Positions 32,727 through 43,161 of a DNA stretch of 64,000 nucleotides are shown one piece after another. The DNA is taken from the NCBI RefSeq assembly GCF_017948245.1, contig NZ_CP072870.1, positions 1 to 64,000 of the forward strand, read 5' to 3'. The number at the start of each line of letters is the position of its first letter. Positions within the stretch are counted from its first letter, which is position 1. The notes below the pieces were generated by a model. The model saw only the letters and a list, made by a program, of their open reading frames with translations, made no database searches and was not told the DNA's origin. The stretch is from Rhizobium sp. NLR16a. Its GTDB lineage: Bacteria > Pseudomonadota > Alphaproteobacteria > Rhizobiales > Rhizobiaceae. A program made the position numbers and the translations under genes.

Positions 32727-33758
32727 TCAGAAGGCGATCTGCACCTTCATCGACTTGCTGCGGTCGCTGGCCAGTTCGAAGGCGGCGACAGCCTCTTCGA
32801 TGGCAAAAACCCCTGTCAGCAGCGGCTTCAGATCGACACGGCGCGCATTGATCAATTCGACGGCGAGCCCGAACTCCTCGTGAAAGCGGAATGTGCCGCG
32901 CATCTCGATTTCCTTGGCAACGATCATGTTCTGCGGAATGGAGACATCGCCGCCAAGGCCGACCTGCACGAGCACGGCACGGGGCTTCAGCACCTCAAGG
33001 CCGGCGCGCACGGCCCGCTCATTGCCAGACGCCTCGAACATGACGTCGAAATATCCCTTGTCGGCGCCATAAGCGGCAAGATCGGCGGCATGCGTGGAAA
33101 CATTGATCGTGCGATCGGCGCCGCTGGTGCGGGCGATGGCCAGAACGCTGTCGGTCACATCGGTCGCGACGATTTCACGGGCGCCGAGAACGCGGGCGGC
33201 AACGATCGCCAGCATGCCGATGGGGCCGCAGCCGGTGACCAGCACCCGCTTGCCGAGCAGCGAACCGGCGCGGCTTGCCGCATGCAGCGTCACGGCAAAG
33301 GGTTCGGCGAAGGCAGCCTCATGAATGGAAATGCCGTCGGCGACCTTGTGGCATTGCCAGCGCTCCGCCACCAGCCGCTGGCGGAAGCCGCCCTGAATGT
33401 GAGGCATGGGCATGGCGCTGCCGTAGAACCGCATGTTCAGGCAGTGGTTCTGCTGTCCCTTCAAGCAATATTGGCAATGGCTGCACGGCCGGCTCGGGGA
33501 AACCGCAACGCGGTCTCCAACGGCAAGGTCGGTCACGCGGGCACCCAGCGCCTTGACGGTGCCGGCGATCTCGTGGCCGAGGATCATCGGTTCGCGCAGA
33601 CGAACGGTGCCGAAGCCGCCATGATTGTAATAATGCAGGTCGGAGCCGCAAATGCCGCCGGCTTCGATTGATATCTCCACCTGCCCAGCTCCGGCAACCT
33701 CCGGCTCGCGCTCTTCGACCCTGAGATCCTTGGCGGCGTGAATGACGATGGCTTTCAT
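32727..33758 (-). CDS. idnD: L-idonate 5-dehydrogenase (zinc alcohol dehydrogenase family)
   Basis: 343 residues. Family features are CGSDLHYYNHGGFG with the catalytic Cys, GHEIAGTV, structural-zinc cysteines in CSHCQYCLKGQQNHC, and the nucleotide loop VTGCGPIGMLAIVAARVL. CGSDLHYY is characteristic of IdnD/sorbitol-type enzymes. It oxidises L-idonate to 5-keto-D-gluconate. The frame opens at 33803, but ATG 33758 has GAGGAT upstream and the family start MKAIVIHAAKDLRV. It follows the 2-hydroxyacid dehydrogenase gene by 10 bp, forming a two-gene unit behind the operator at 34743. Confidence 0.85.
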   Translation of the reverse strand: MKAIVIHAAKDLRVEEREPEVAGAGQVEISIEAGGICGSDLHYYNHGGFGTVRLREPMILGHEIAGTVKALGARVTDLAVGDRVAVSPSRPCSHCQYCLKGQQNHCLNMRFYGSAMPMPHIQGGFRQRLVAERWQCHKVADGISIHEAAFAEPFAVTLHAASRAGSLLGKRVLVTGCGPIGMLAIVAARVLGAREIVATDVTDSVLAIARTSGADRTINVSTHAADLAAYGADKGYFDVMFEASGNERAVRAGLEVLKPRAVLVQVGLGGDVSIPQNMIVAKEIEMRGTFRFHEEFGLAVELINARRVDLKPLLTGVFAIEEAVAAFELASDRSKSMKVQIAF

Positions 33759-33768
33759 ACCGGGATCC

Positions 33769-34710
33769 TCATACGACCGGAGTCGGAAGCGCTCGACCGG
33801 CAAAATACGCGGCGAGATTGTCTCTGACCAGTTTGCCCATGGCCTTGCGGGTTTCGATGGTGCCGGAGCCGTGGTGGGGTTGCAGCACGACGTTTGGCAG
33901 CGTCAGGAAGCGCGCATCGATTTTCGGCTCATTGAGGAAGACGTCAAGGCCGGCGGCCTGGATGGTGCGGTTCTGAAGCGCTGCGATCAGTGCCTCCTCG
34001 TCGACGGTCGTCCCGCGCGAAACGTTGATCAGCATGCCTTCCGGGCCGAGCGCTTCCAGCACCTCGGCGTTGATGATCTTCATGGTCGCGGCCCCTCCGG
34101 GAACGATGACGATCAGGAAGTCGGCCCAATTGGCAAGCGCGACCAGATTGGCTTCATAACCATAGGCGACATCCTGGTCCCTGTTGCGGGCGAAATAGGA
34201 GATGTCGCAGCCGAAAGCGGCAGCCCGCCAGGCGATCGCCTTGCCGATCCGCCCCATGCCAACGATCCCGACCTTCTTGCCCGAAACCCGGGTCACCAGC
34301 GGCATGGGTACGTTGCCCCACTGGCCGTTGCGGACGAAAACGTCAGCCTGCGGAATCTGGCGCGCGGTGGAAAGCAGCAGTCCGATGGCGATATCGGCGA
34401 CGTCTTCGGTCAGCACGTCAGGAGTATTCGTCACGCGAATGCCGTTGGCGCGGGCATAGGACAGGTCAATGGCGTCGGTGCCGACGCCGTAACAGGAGAC
34501 GATCTCCAGCTTCGGCAGTTGTTTCATCAGATCGGCGGAAGCGCCGAGTTCGCCGCGCGTCGCGATCGCGCGGATATTGCTGCCGACTTTCGAAATCAGT
34601 TCCTGCCGATCCGCGGCTTCCCACAGGCGGTGGACGCGGTAGGTCGCCTCCAGATCAACCATGTCCCACTCCGGATAGGCCCCGGCCATCAAGATTTCTA
34701 CGTCAGGCAT
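33769..34710 (-). CDS. D-isomer 2-hydroxyacid dehydrogenase, probable 2-ketoaldonate reductase (GhrB/TkrA-like)
   Basis: 313 residues with the catalytic set of the family: Arg in INVSRGTTVDEEAL, Glu in LDVFLNEPKID and His in VLQPHHGSGTIETR; NAD(P) loop VGIVGMGRIGKAIA. GhrB/TkrA enzymes reduce 2-keto-L-gulonate to L-idonate and 2-ketogluconate to gluconate. Its partner IdnD would then use the idonate, so the pair could form a 2-keto-L-gulonate entry route. ATG 34710 is preferred over 34728 because GGAG lies six bases before it. A perfect operator is 32 bp upstream. Confidence 0.83.
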   Translation of the reverse strand: MPDVEILMAGAYPEWDMVDLEATYRVHRLWEAADRQELISKVGSNIRAIATRGELGASADLMKQLPKLEIVSCYGVGTDAIDLSYARANGIRVTNTPDVLTEDVADIAIGLLLSTARQIPQADVFVRNGQWGNVPMPLVTRVSGKKVGIVGMGRIGKAIAWRAAAFGCDISYFARNRDQDVAYGYEANLVALANWADFLIVIVPGGAATMKIINAEVLEALGPEGMLINVSRGTTVDEEALIAALQNRTIQAAGLDVFLNEPKIDARFLTLPNVVLQPHHGSGTIETRKAMGKLVRDNLAAYFAGRALPTPVV

Positions 34711-34741
34711 TCCGTCTCCATCCTGCATTTTGGCTGTTGAT

Positions 34742-34759
34742 TATGTTATCGATAACATA
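34742..34759. promoter_or_regulatory. Perfect 18-bp LacI-type operator
   Basis: TATGTTATCGATAACATA is a complete palindrome in the divergent promoter region between the 2-hydroxyacid dehydrogenase and idnO, so one site can control both directions. The 16-bp core recurs unchanged at 37114. Confidence 0.75.
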
Positions 34760-34845
34760 TAATTCGGAAAGGCGATGTCAAGTGAGTTTCACCTCAAGTG
34801 GCGGTATAAGCCGTCATTCGCAGCGACACCGGAGGAGTGATTTGC

Positions 34846-35610
34846 ATGAAGAACCTGTTTGATCTGACCGGGCGGCTCGCCCTGATCACCGGCTCGAGCC
34901 AGGGGATCGGTTATGCGCTGGCCGAGGGCTTGGCGCAGCATGGCGCCGAGGTCGTCATCAACGGCCGCACGCCCGAAAGCGTCAAACGCGCAGTCGAAAG
35001 CCTCAAGGCTCAAGGTCTGTCTGCCCATGCGGCCATCTTCGACGTGACCAGCAAGGACGGCGCCAAACAGGGCATCGATGCGATTGAGGCCGATATCGGT
35101 CCGCTCGATATCCTGATCAACAATGCCGGCATGCAGTTCCGCACGCCGCTGGAAGATTTCCCGGCGGACAAATGGGAATTGCTGCTGACCACGAATGTTT
35201 CCAGCGTCTTTTACGTCGGCCAGGCGGCCGCCAAGGCGATGATCGCCCGCGGTCAGGGCAAGATCATCAACATCGCCTCGGTTCAGAGCGAACTCGCCCG
35301 TCCCGGCATTGCTCCCTACACGGCGACGAAGGGCGCGGTGCGCAATCTGACCCGCGGCATGTGCGCCGACTGGGCCAAGCACGGCCTGCAGATCAACGCG
35401 ATCGCGCCGGGCTATTTCAAGACGCCCCTCAACCAGGCGCTGGTCGACAATCCCGAATTCTCATCCTGGCTCGAAAAGCGGACGCCGGCCGGACGCTGGG
35501 GCAATGTCGAGGAACTGGTGGGTGCTGCCGTCTTCCTGTCGGGCCGCGGTTCGTCCTTCATCAACGGCCATACGCTTTATGTCGACGGCGGCATCACGAC
35601 CTGCCTCTAA
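34846..35610 (+). CDS. idnO: Gluconate 5-dehydrogenase (short-chain dehydrogenase)
   Basis: 254 residues with SDR landmarks: LITGSSQGIGYALAEGLAQH (TGxxxGIG), INNAGMQ (NNAG), catalytic Ser in NIASVQSE and YTATKGA (YxxxK), and the C-terminal GHTLYVDGGITT. IdnO/Gno enzymes reduce 5-keto-D-gluconate to D-gluconate. ATG 34846 follows GGAGGAG at ideal spacing. It is first in a rightward operon with gluconokinase 10 bp downstream and is controlled by the operator at 34742-34759. Confidence 0.87.
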   Translation: MKNLFDLTGRLALITGSSQGIGYALAEGLAQHGAEVVINGRTPESVKRAVESLKAQGLSAHAAIFDVTSKDGAKQGIDAIEADIGPLDILINNAGMQFRTPLEDFPADKWELLLTTNVSSVFYVGQAAAKAMIARGQGKIINIASVQSELARPGIAPYTATKGAVRNLTRGMCADWAKHGLQINAIAPGYFKTPLNQALVDNPEFSSWLEKRTPAGRWGNVEELVGAAVFLSGRGSSFINGHTLYVDGGITTCL

Positions 35611-35620
35611 GGGAGGTGAG

Positions 35621-36181
35621 ATGATGAACCTCGAGAAAAAGGCACTGCCCCCGGCCGTTGTCGTCATGGGCGTCAGCGGCTGCGGCAAATCCTCGGTTGG
35701 AGAACGCATCGCTGCGCAAAACGGCATGCCGTTCCTGGAAGGCGACCAACTCCATCCGGCTGCCAATGTCGAGAAGATGGCAAAGGGCACCCCGCTCACC
35801 GACGATGACCGCCTGCCCTGGCTCGACCGGATCGGCGAGGAAATAACGGCGGCGCAAAAGGCGTCGCAGGGTTTGGTGATTTCCTGTTCGGCGCTGAAGA
35901 GAAGCTATCGGGACAGGCTGCGGCAGGCGGCAAATGGGCGTCTTGCCTTCGTTTTCCTGGAGGGATCGCGCGAGCTGCTGTTGTCGCGGATGCAGGCCCG
36001 TCAGGGCCATTTCATGCCGGCGTCGCTGCTCGACAGCCAGCTGCAGACGCTGGAGCCGCCGACCGGTGAGCCCGGTGTCGTGACGGTGGCGATCGATATG
36101 GCTTTGGATGATATGGTGGCGCTGGCTTGTGAGGGGCTGAGCGGCGTGGCCGTCAAGGGAGGAGATTATCATGCAGGATGA
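35621..36181 (+). CDS. idnK: Gluconokinase
   Basis: About 186 residues, typical for GntK/IdnK. P-loop GVSGCGKSSVGE, substrate-side motif FLEGDQLHPAANVEKMAKGT, PLTDDDRLPWL, SCSALKRSYRDRLR and the lid RQGHFMPASLLDSQL are all present. It phosphorylates D-gluconate to 6-phosphogluconate, which enters the Entner-Doudoroff or pentose phosphate pathway. GGGAGG precedes the ATG pair 35621/35624. The end overlaps the next gene by 11 bp, showing coupling. Confidence 0.9.
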   Translation: MMNLEKKALPPAVVVMGVSGCGKSSVGERIAAQNGMPFLEGDQLHPAANVEKMAKGTPLTDDDRLPWLDRIGEEITAAQKASQGLVISCSALKRSYRDRLRQAANGRLAFVFLEGSRELLLSRMQARQGHFMPASLLDSQLQTLEPPTGEPGVVTVAIDMALDDMVALACEGLSGVAVKGGDYHAG

Positions 36182-37064
36182 CCACAGAGCAGATGTCGCC
36201 GTCATCGGCGCGGGTATCATGGGAGCGGCGATCGTCACGCGATTGATCGAAACCGGCCACAAAGTATCGGTTTTCGATCTCGATGCTGAAAAGGTCGCGG
36301 CGCTGGAAGCCAAGGGCGCCCACGCGGCCGCTTCGGTGGAGGATGCGGTCTCGCGGTCGGAATTCTGCGTGCTCAGCCTCAATCACGCAAACATCGTCCG
36401 CGCCGTCGTCTTCGGCGAGAAGGGTATTGCGGCGGCGGCAAACGCCGGCAAGCTGCTGATCGATATGTCCTCGATCGACCCGGCCGAGACCGCCGACATG
36501 GCGAAGCGGCTGCGTGGGGAAACGGGCATGGCATGGGTGGATTGCCCGCTTTCGGGCGGCGTGCCCGGCGCGCTCGGCGGAAAGCTGACGATCATGGCCG
36601 GTGGCAGCCCCGAGGATTTCGAGCGGGCGCGGGTGGTGATGCGGCATCTTGCCGCCAATTACACGCTGATGGGCGCCTCCGGCGCCGGGCAGACCACCAA
36701 GCTGATCAACCAGCTGTTCTGCGCCGTGCTGTTCCAGGCGGTCGCTGAAGCCGTCAAGCTGGCGGAAGCCGGCGGCGTCGATCCCGCCGCCATTCCGGCC
36801 GCCCTTGCCGGCGGCAGGGCGGATAGCCGGATATTGCAGGAATTCATGGCAAAATTCGCTGCCCGGGATTTCTCGCCGACAGGCAGGATCGACAATATGC
36901 TGAAGGATCTGGACTCGCTTCAGGCCTTTGCGCTGAAGACGAAAACGCCGCTACCGATGACGGGAGCGGTGGTGGAGATTCACCGTCTGCTTTGCGCTGC
37001 CGGTCTTGGGCCGAAGGACTCTGCAGAGATGATGCGTCTGCTCGACGGATTTGCCGCCGACTGA
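36171..37064 (+). CDS. NAD(P)-dependent beta-hydroxyacid dehydrogenase (GarR/6-PGDH-like)
   Basis: 297 residues with the N-terminal loop VAVIGAGIMGAAIVTRLIET, substrate motif CPLSGGVPGALGGKLTIMAGG and the catalytic Lys in GQTTKLINQLFC. The family includes 3-hydroxyisobutyrate, tartronate semialdehyde and gluconate-type dehydrogenases. Its exact substrate is not readable. Overlap with idnK by 11 bp puts it in the aldonate pathway, where it could handle a second keto or aldehyde intermediate. It ends the enzyme operon; a second operator and a transporter follow. Confidence 0.8.
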   Translation: MQDDHRADVAVIGAGIMGAAIVTRLIETGHKVSVFDLDAEKVAALEAKGAHAAASVEDAVSRSEFCVLSLNHANIVRAVVFGEKGIAAAANAGKLLIDMSSIDPAETADMAKRLRGETGMAWVDCPLSGGVPGALGGKLTIMAGGSPEDFERARVVMRHLAANYTLMGASGAGQTTKLINQLFCAVLFQAVAEAVKLAEAGGVDPAAIPAALAGGRADSRILQEFMAKFAARDFSPTGRIDNMLKDLDSLQAFALKTKTPLPMTGAVVEIHRLLCAAGLGPKDSAEMMRLLDGFAAD

Positions 37065-37113
37065 CCTCATTTCAGGCATGGGAGATTGTCACTTTCCGCT
37101 TGACTATTCGGGA

Positions 37114-37129
37114 ATGTTATCGATAACAT
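37114..37129. promoter_or_regulatory. Perfect 16-bp LacI-type operator before the sugar ABC genes
   Basis: ATGTTATCGATAACAT, identical to the core at 34743-34758, lies 40 bp upstream of the ATPase start. It shows that the ABC importer belongs to the same regulon as the idonate enzymes. Confidence 0.75.
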
Positions 37130-37168
37130 CTATCCATAACGACAGCTGCAGCTTTGGGAGGAGCCACA

Positions 37169-38665
<1,497 letters not shown>

Positions 38666-38683
38666 GCCATCGGGAGAACAGCC

Positions 38684-39724
38684 ATGCAATCCATTGAATC
38701 CACGGCGCTGGAGCCGACCAAAAGCGAAATGGCCGGCTTGTCCACAGGACAGAAGATCGGGCGCCTGATCCCCGTCTACGGACTGGTGATCCTGACCGTC
38801 GGCCTGATCCTGCTCTTCTCGATCATGCTGCCGGATACGTTTCCGACGGTGTTGAACGTCCGTTCGATCGTCTCCGACAAGGCGATCATTGCGCTGCTGT
38901 CGCTCGCCGCGATGATCCCGATGGCGTCGGGCCGCATCGACCTGACGGTTGGCTACGGCATCGTGCTCTGGCACATTCTTGCCATCAGCCTGCAGACGGT
39001 CTACGGCCTGCCCTGGCCGGTCGCCGTCCTCATCGTTCTTGCGCTCGGCATCCTCACCGGCTTCATCAACGGTCTGCTGGTCGAGGTGGCGAAGATCGAC
39101 AGCTTCATCGCCACGCTCGGCACGGGAACGGTGCTGTACGCGCTTGCACTTTGGCACACCGGCGGCCGGCAGGTGGTCGGCGTCCTGCCGGAAGGGTTCT
39201 ACGCGCTGAACGGCACCATGCTGTTCGGCCTGCCGATCACCGGCTTCTACGTGCTGCTGATCGCGATCTGCATGTGGATCGTTCTCGAATACCTGCCGAT
39301 CGGCCGTTATCTCTACGCCATCGGCGCCAACCCCAAGGCCGCCGCACTCAACGGCATTCCCGTCCGCAAGTTCGTGATGGGCGCATTCGTCACCTCGGGC
39401 CTGCTGGCGGCTCTGACGGGGGTTCTCCTCGCCTCGAAGCTGCGCATCGGTCAGGCGAGCGTCGGCCTCGAATATCTCCTCCCGGCACTTGTCGGCGCAT
39501 TTCTCGGATCGACGACGATCAAGCCGGGACGGGTCAACGTCTGGGGCACCCTGATCGGCGTCATCATCCTGGCGGTCGGTATATCGGGAATTCAGCAATT
39601 CGGCGGGTCGTTCTTCGTCGAACCGCTGTTCAACGGCGTAACCCTGCTGATTGCCATCGGCATTGCAGGTTACGCCCAGCGCAAGCGCGGAGCTGTGAGG
39701 AGGATCACACCCGCATCCAAATGA
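38684..39724 (+). CDS. Sugar-type ABC transporter permease (RbsC family)
   Basis: 346 residues, about ten hydrophobic helices of BPD_transp_2 type. Typical stretches are LLSLAAMIPMASGRIDLTVG, FINGLLVEVAKIDSFIATLG, YAIGANPKAAALNGIPVRKF and VGAFLGSTTIKPGRVNVWGT. It forms the membrane pore, presumably as a homodimer, since only one permease is encoded. It lies 18 bp after the ATPase gene and 50 bp before the binding-protein gene. Confidence 0.88.
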   Translation: MQSIESTALEPTKSEMAGLSTGQKIGRLIPVYGLVILTVGLILLFSIMLPDTFPTVLNVRSIVSDKAIIALLSLAAMIPMASGRIDLTVGYGIVLWHILAISLQTVYGLPWPVAVLIVLALGILTGFINGLLVEVAKIDSFIATLGTGTVLYALALWHTGGRQVVGVLPEGFYALNGTMLFGLPITGFYVLLIAICMWIVLEYLPIGRYLYAIGANPKAAALNGIPVRKFVMGAFVTSGLLAALTGVLLASKLRIGQASVGLEYLLPALVGAFLGSTTIKPGRVNVWGTLIGVIILAVGISGIQQFGGSFFVEPLFNGVTLLIAIGIAGYAQRKRGAVRRITPASK

Positions 39725-39774
39725 GGATGTCGGCGAAGCCGGCATTTCATAACAAACAAAATGGAGGAGTGAAC

Positions 39775-40872
39775 ATGAAGCGCAGGACTTTATTGCAGGC
39801 AACGGTTGCAACCGTCGCCTTTATGCTCAGCGTGCCGGCACTGGCCGATTCCATGGCGGATGCCAAAGCGGTGGTCGAAAAGTATGCGTCCAAGGTGAGC
39901 GCATGGGATGGCCCGACGAGCGGCCCCAAGGGGGCTGCGGGCAAGAACATCGTCGTCCTTGCCGGCGACATGAAGAACGGCGGCATCCTCGGCGTGGCCA
40001 ACGGCGTGCAGGAAGCGGCCGGCGCGCTCGGCTGGACGGTGAAGGTACTCGACGGCGCCGGCTCGATCGGTGGGCGCACCGCGGCTTTCGGCCAGGCCAT
40101 GGCGCTGAAGCCGGATGGCATCATCATCAATGGCTTTGACGCGGTCGAGCAGAAGCCGGCGATGGAAGCGGCCAAGGCTGCCGGCATCCCGATGGTGTCC
40201 TGGCACGCCGCCTCGGCCGTCGGTCCGGTTGCCGACGTCGGCGTCTTCGCCAACGTCACCACCGATGCGATGGAAGTATCGAAGTCCGCGGCAGACTGGG
40301 CCTTCGCCGATGCCGGCGGCAAGCCGGGTGTCATCATCTTCACCGACTCCACCTATGCGATCGCGATCGCCAAGGCCGACCGCATGAAAAAGGAGATCGA
40401 GGATCTCGGCGGCACGGTGCTCGAATACGTCGATACCCCGATTGCCGAAACCTCGCAGCGCATGCCGCAGCTCACCACGTCGCTCCTGCAGAAGTACGGT
40501 GCGAAATGGACGCATTCGCTGGCGATCAACGACCTCTATTACGACTTCATGGGCCCCTCGCTCGCCTCGGCCGGTATCGCCGGCGACGGAAAGCCGGTCA
40601 ACGTCGCTGCCGGCGACGGTTCGGAGAGCGCCTATCAGCGCATCCGCGCCAAGCAGTTCCAGGCCGTCACGGTCGCCGAGCCGCTCAACCTCCAGGGTTG
40701 GCAACTCGTCGATGAACTGAACCGCGCCTTCGCGGGCGCTCCGTGGTCGGGCTATGTGTCGCCGCTCCACGTGGTGACCAGCGCGAATGTCGAATTCGAC
40801 GGAGGGCCGAAGAACAGCTTCGATCCCGATAACGGCTATCGCGATCAATACAAGAAAATCTGGGGCAAATAA
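39775..40872 (+). CDS. Sugar-type periplasmic binding protein
   Basis: 365 residues with a signal peptide (LLQATVATVAFMLSVPALAD). The core is the type-1 periplasmic fold used by RbsB relatives: NIVVLAGDMKNGGILGVANG, LKPDGIIINGFDAVEQKPAM, AKAAGIPMVSWHAA. ATG 39775 follows GGAGGAG. The ligand should be the inducer sugar acid of the regulon (L-idonate, a keto-gluconate or gluconate), inferred from the shared operator. The longer open frame starting upstream lies inside the permease gene and is ignored. Confidence 0.86.
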   Translation: MKRRTLLQATVATVAFMLSVPALADSMADAKAVVEKYASKVSAWDGPTSGPKGAAGKNIVVLAGDMKNGGILGVANGVQEAAGALGWTVKVLDGAGSIGGRTAAFGQAMALKPDGIIINGFDAVEQKPAMEAAKAAGIPMVSWHAASAVGPVADVGVFANVTTDAMEVSKSAADWAFADAGGKPGVIIFTDSTYAIAIAKADRMKKEIEDLGGTVLEYVDTPIAETSQRMPQLTTSLLQKYGAKWTHSLAINDLYYDFMGPSLASAGIAGDGKPVNVAAGDGSESAYQRIRAKQFQAVTVAEPLNLQGWQLVDELNRAFAGAPWSGYVSPLHVVTSANVEFDGGPKNSFDPDNGYRDQYKKIWGK

Positions 40873-40961
40873 GCCTTCCCACGGGCGTATCGGAGGATAC
40901 GCCCTCCCCGCCTCCGCACCACCATCAATCCAGCTCCGGCGAGTTTTGGAAAAGAGAACCC

Positions 40962-41300
40962 ATGATTATTCGTTATGCTTTGTTTGAAGGCGAAATCCAT
41001 CCCGGCAGAGAAGAGGAATTCCGCGATTTTGTCAGGCAGCGGCTCGTTCCTCTATGGACGAAATTTCCCGGAGCCGAGGAAGTCCGGGTGTTGGATGGAA
41101 TGGAGCGTGACGAGGGCGCTCCGGTCTATGCCATGGCGCTTGCCATTCGTTATCCCGATATGGATGCGGTGAATGCAGCACTTCTTTCCGATGTGCGGTT
41201 CCAGAGCCGCGAGGTGACGGGTGAGCTTCTGAAGCTCTTCACCGGGAAGGTGCATCACCACGTCTTCTCTGCCAGCGAATACCCGCCGCGCGCTGCCTGA
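40962..41300 (+). CDS. Small dimeric alpha/beta-barrel protein
   Basis: 112 residues with a ferredoxin-like pattern (IIRYALFEGEIHPGREEEFR ... YAMALAIRYPDMDAVNAAL) as in EthD, ABM and similar dimeric alpha/beta-barrel proteins. It contains a His cluster near the end (GKVHHHVF). Some members are isomerases or mutarotases acting on small metabolites; none can be assigned. It lies 89 bp after the binding protein, in the same direction, so a role with the imported sugar acid is possible. A terminator hairpin at 41452 follows. Confidence 0.7.
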   Translation: MIIRYALFEGEIHPGREEEFRDFVRQRLVPLWTKFPGAEEVRVLDGMERDEGAPVYAMALAIRYPDMDAVNAALLSDVRFQSREVTGELLKLFTGKVHHHVFSASEYPPRAA

Positions 41301-41451
41301 CACCATGGCGAGCAGCCGTGTCTCGCCCGCGCCAGATGATTGCAAAGGTAGCAAGTCGTTCCAGGCAAATGGCAACGCGGCATTGGCCAGCGATTGGGAA
41401 GAGTTCTGATCGCCTGATCTTTCATCAGCTTCTGCCCGAAGCATAAAGCGA

Positions 41452-41477
41452 CGAAGGGCAGCATTTGCTGCCCTTCG
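41452..41477. terminator. Hairpin terminator between convergent units
   Basis: An 11-bp perfect stem CGAAGGGCAGC/GCTGCCCTTCG with a 4-base loop, then CGTTTT on the plus strand. It sits 9 bp before the stop of the minus-strand symporter gene and probably ends both the idonate transporter unit and the symporter operon. Confidence 0.65.
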
Positions 41478-41486
41478 CGTTTTCAG

Positions 41487-42962
41487 CTATGCGCGGGCCG
41501 TCGCCCTGGCCGGAAGCAAGGCGTTGACCATGATTGCAACCGCGATGTTTGCCGCAAGCGCCAGCAGCCCGGTATAGACGGTGAAGGGTTCGCCGCCGAG
41601 GCTGATCAGATGCAGAGGCTTCCAGCCGGCATCCCAGACCAGGAAGGTGCCGCCGCAGAAGCCGACGAACCAGCCGGCAAGCAGGCCGGGTGCGCGGAAC
41701 CAGTTGGTATAGAGGCCGAAGACGAGCGCCGGGAGCGTCTGCAGGATCCAGATGCCGCCGAGCAGCTGCAGGTCGAGTGCGAATTGCGTCGGCAGGAAGA
41801 TGATGACGAGAAGCGCGCCGACCTTGACGACGAGCGACGTCACCTTCGCCACCTTGGCCTCGCCCGCATCGCTGACTTTGGGATCGACATAGGCTTTCCA
41901 GAAATTGCGGGTGAAGAGGTTGGCTGCGCCAATGCTCATCACCGCCGCCGGCACCAGTGCGCCGATGGCGATCGCCGCAAAGGCGAAGCCGGAGAACCAG
42001 CCCGAAAACAGCGTCTTGAACAGCGTGGGAACGACGTCGTTCGCACTGTCGAGCTTCAGGTTGGCAGCGTGCCCCATATAGCCGAGCAGCGCCAGCAGGC
42101 CGAGCAGCAGCGTATAGGCGGGCAGCATGATCGCGTTCTTGCGGATCGTCTTGCCGCTGTTGGAGGCGAAGATGCCGGTCAGCGTATGCGGATACATGAA
42201 GGCTGCGAGCGCCGAACCGAGAGCGAGTGTGGCATAGGCGACATATTGGTTGCCACCGAGCAGCAGATTACCGGAGCCCTTGGCCTGGAAAGCCGCATCG
42301 GCTGAGGCGAAGACATTCGCATAACCGCCGAGCTTTGATGGGATCAGCGCGACCGCTGCGATCACCACGATATAGATCATGATGTCCTTGACGAAAGCGA
42401 TCAGCGCCGGTGCGCGCAGGCCCGCCGAATAGGTGTAGAGCGCCAGCACGATGAAGGCGATTGCCAGCGGCAGTTCGCCATGCAGCCCGAGCCCCTTCAG
42501 GACCGCCGTCATGCCGACGAGTTGCAGGGCGATGTAGGGCATGGTGGCGATGACGCCCGTGGCCGCGACGGCGAGTTCGAGACCGCGCGATCCGTATTGG
42601 CCATGGACGACGTCGGCCGCCGTGACATAGCCGAAATCTTTGGCGCGTTTCCACAGGACCGGCATGACCATGAAGACGAAGGGATAGACGACGATCGTAT
42701 AGGGTAGCGCGAAGAAGCCGTAGGCGCCGACCGTGTAGACCAGCGCCGGCACGGCGATCACGGTATAGGCTGTATAGAAATCGCCGCCGACGAGGAACCA
42801 GGTGATCCAGGTGCCGAAGTTGCGGCCGCCGAGGCCCCATTCATCGATATGGGCGAGGGTCTCGGGCTTGCGCCAGCGGCTGGCGACGAAGCCCATGACG
42901 GTGACAAGGGCAAAGAAGAAGATGAAGACGGCAAGCGCCGTGCCGTCGATGTCAGTCGTCAT
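41487..42962 (-). CDS. mctP: Sodium:solute symporter, probable monocarboxylate permease
   Basis: 491 residues with about 13 hydrophobic helices of the SSS family: VLKGLGLHGELPLAIAFIVL, the substrate-path segment FVKDIMIYIVVIAAVALIPS, and ALGSALAAFMYPHTLTG. A DUF3311 protein, a small ORF and a two-component pair precede it. In Rhizobium leguminosarum the SSS protein MctP imports lactate, pyruvate and alanine under control of MctS-MctR. Gene order and family match that system, so I use its name; acetate-type ActP relatives are the alternative. Confidence 0.72.
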   Translation of the reverse strand: MTTDIDGTALAVFIFFFALVTVMGFVASRWRKPETLAHIDEWGLGGRNFGTWITWFLVGGDFYTAYTVIAVPALVYTVGAYGFFALPYTIVVYPFVFMVMPVLWKRAKDFGYVTAADVVHGQYGSRGLELAVAATGVIATMPYIALQLVGMTAVLKGLGLHGELPLAIAFIVLALYTYSAGLRAPALIAFVKDIMIYIVVIAAVALIPSKLGGYANVFASADAAFQAKGSGNLLLGGNQYVAYATLALGSALAAFMYPHTLTGIFASNSGKTIRKNAIMLPAYTLLLGLLALLGYMGHAANLKLDSANDVVPTLFKTLFSGWFSGFAFAAIAIGALVPAAVMSIGAANLFTRNFWKAYVDPKVSDAGEAKVAKVTSLVVKVGALLVIIFLPTQFALDLQLLGGIWILQTLPALVFGLYTNWFRAPGLLAGWFVGFCGGTFLVWDAGWKPLHLISLGGEPFTVYTGLLALAANIAVAIMVNALLPARATARA

Positions 42963-43149
42963 GGCGAACGCTCCGATAGGCGATCCAGGTCAGCGTCGCG
43001 GTGATCGGCACCCAGAGAAGCTGATACCAGTAGAAGAAGGGAAAGCCGAAAAGCGACGGCTCACGGAGATTGTAGAATGGCGGCCAGAGCAGCCCTATGT
43101 ACGGAATGATCAGCAGCCAGAGCGCTGCCTTGCTACGTGGTTTTTCCAT
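42952..43149 (-). CDS. DUF3311 small membrane protein
   Basis: 65 residues with two membrane helices (ALWLLIIPYIGLLWPPFYNL and FPFFYWYQLLWVPITATLTW). DUF3311 proteins are regularly encoded just before SSS symporters and may be accessory subunits. The gene overlaps the symporter start by 11 bp, so the two are made together. AGGTATCC precedes the ATG. Confidence 0.78.
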   Translation of the reverse strand: MEKPRSKAALWLLIIPYIGLLWPPFYNLREPSLFGFPFFYWYQLLWVPITATLTWIAYRSVRHDD

Positions 43150-43161
43150 GTCGGATACCTT

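Noticed and set aside
40962..41300. L-rhamnose mutarotase
   Set aside because: Size and fold are similar, but the conserved mutarotase sequence pattern is not seen, so only the fold is reported.
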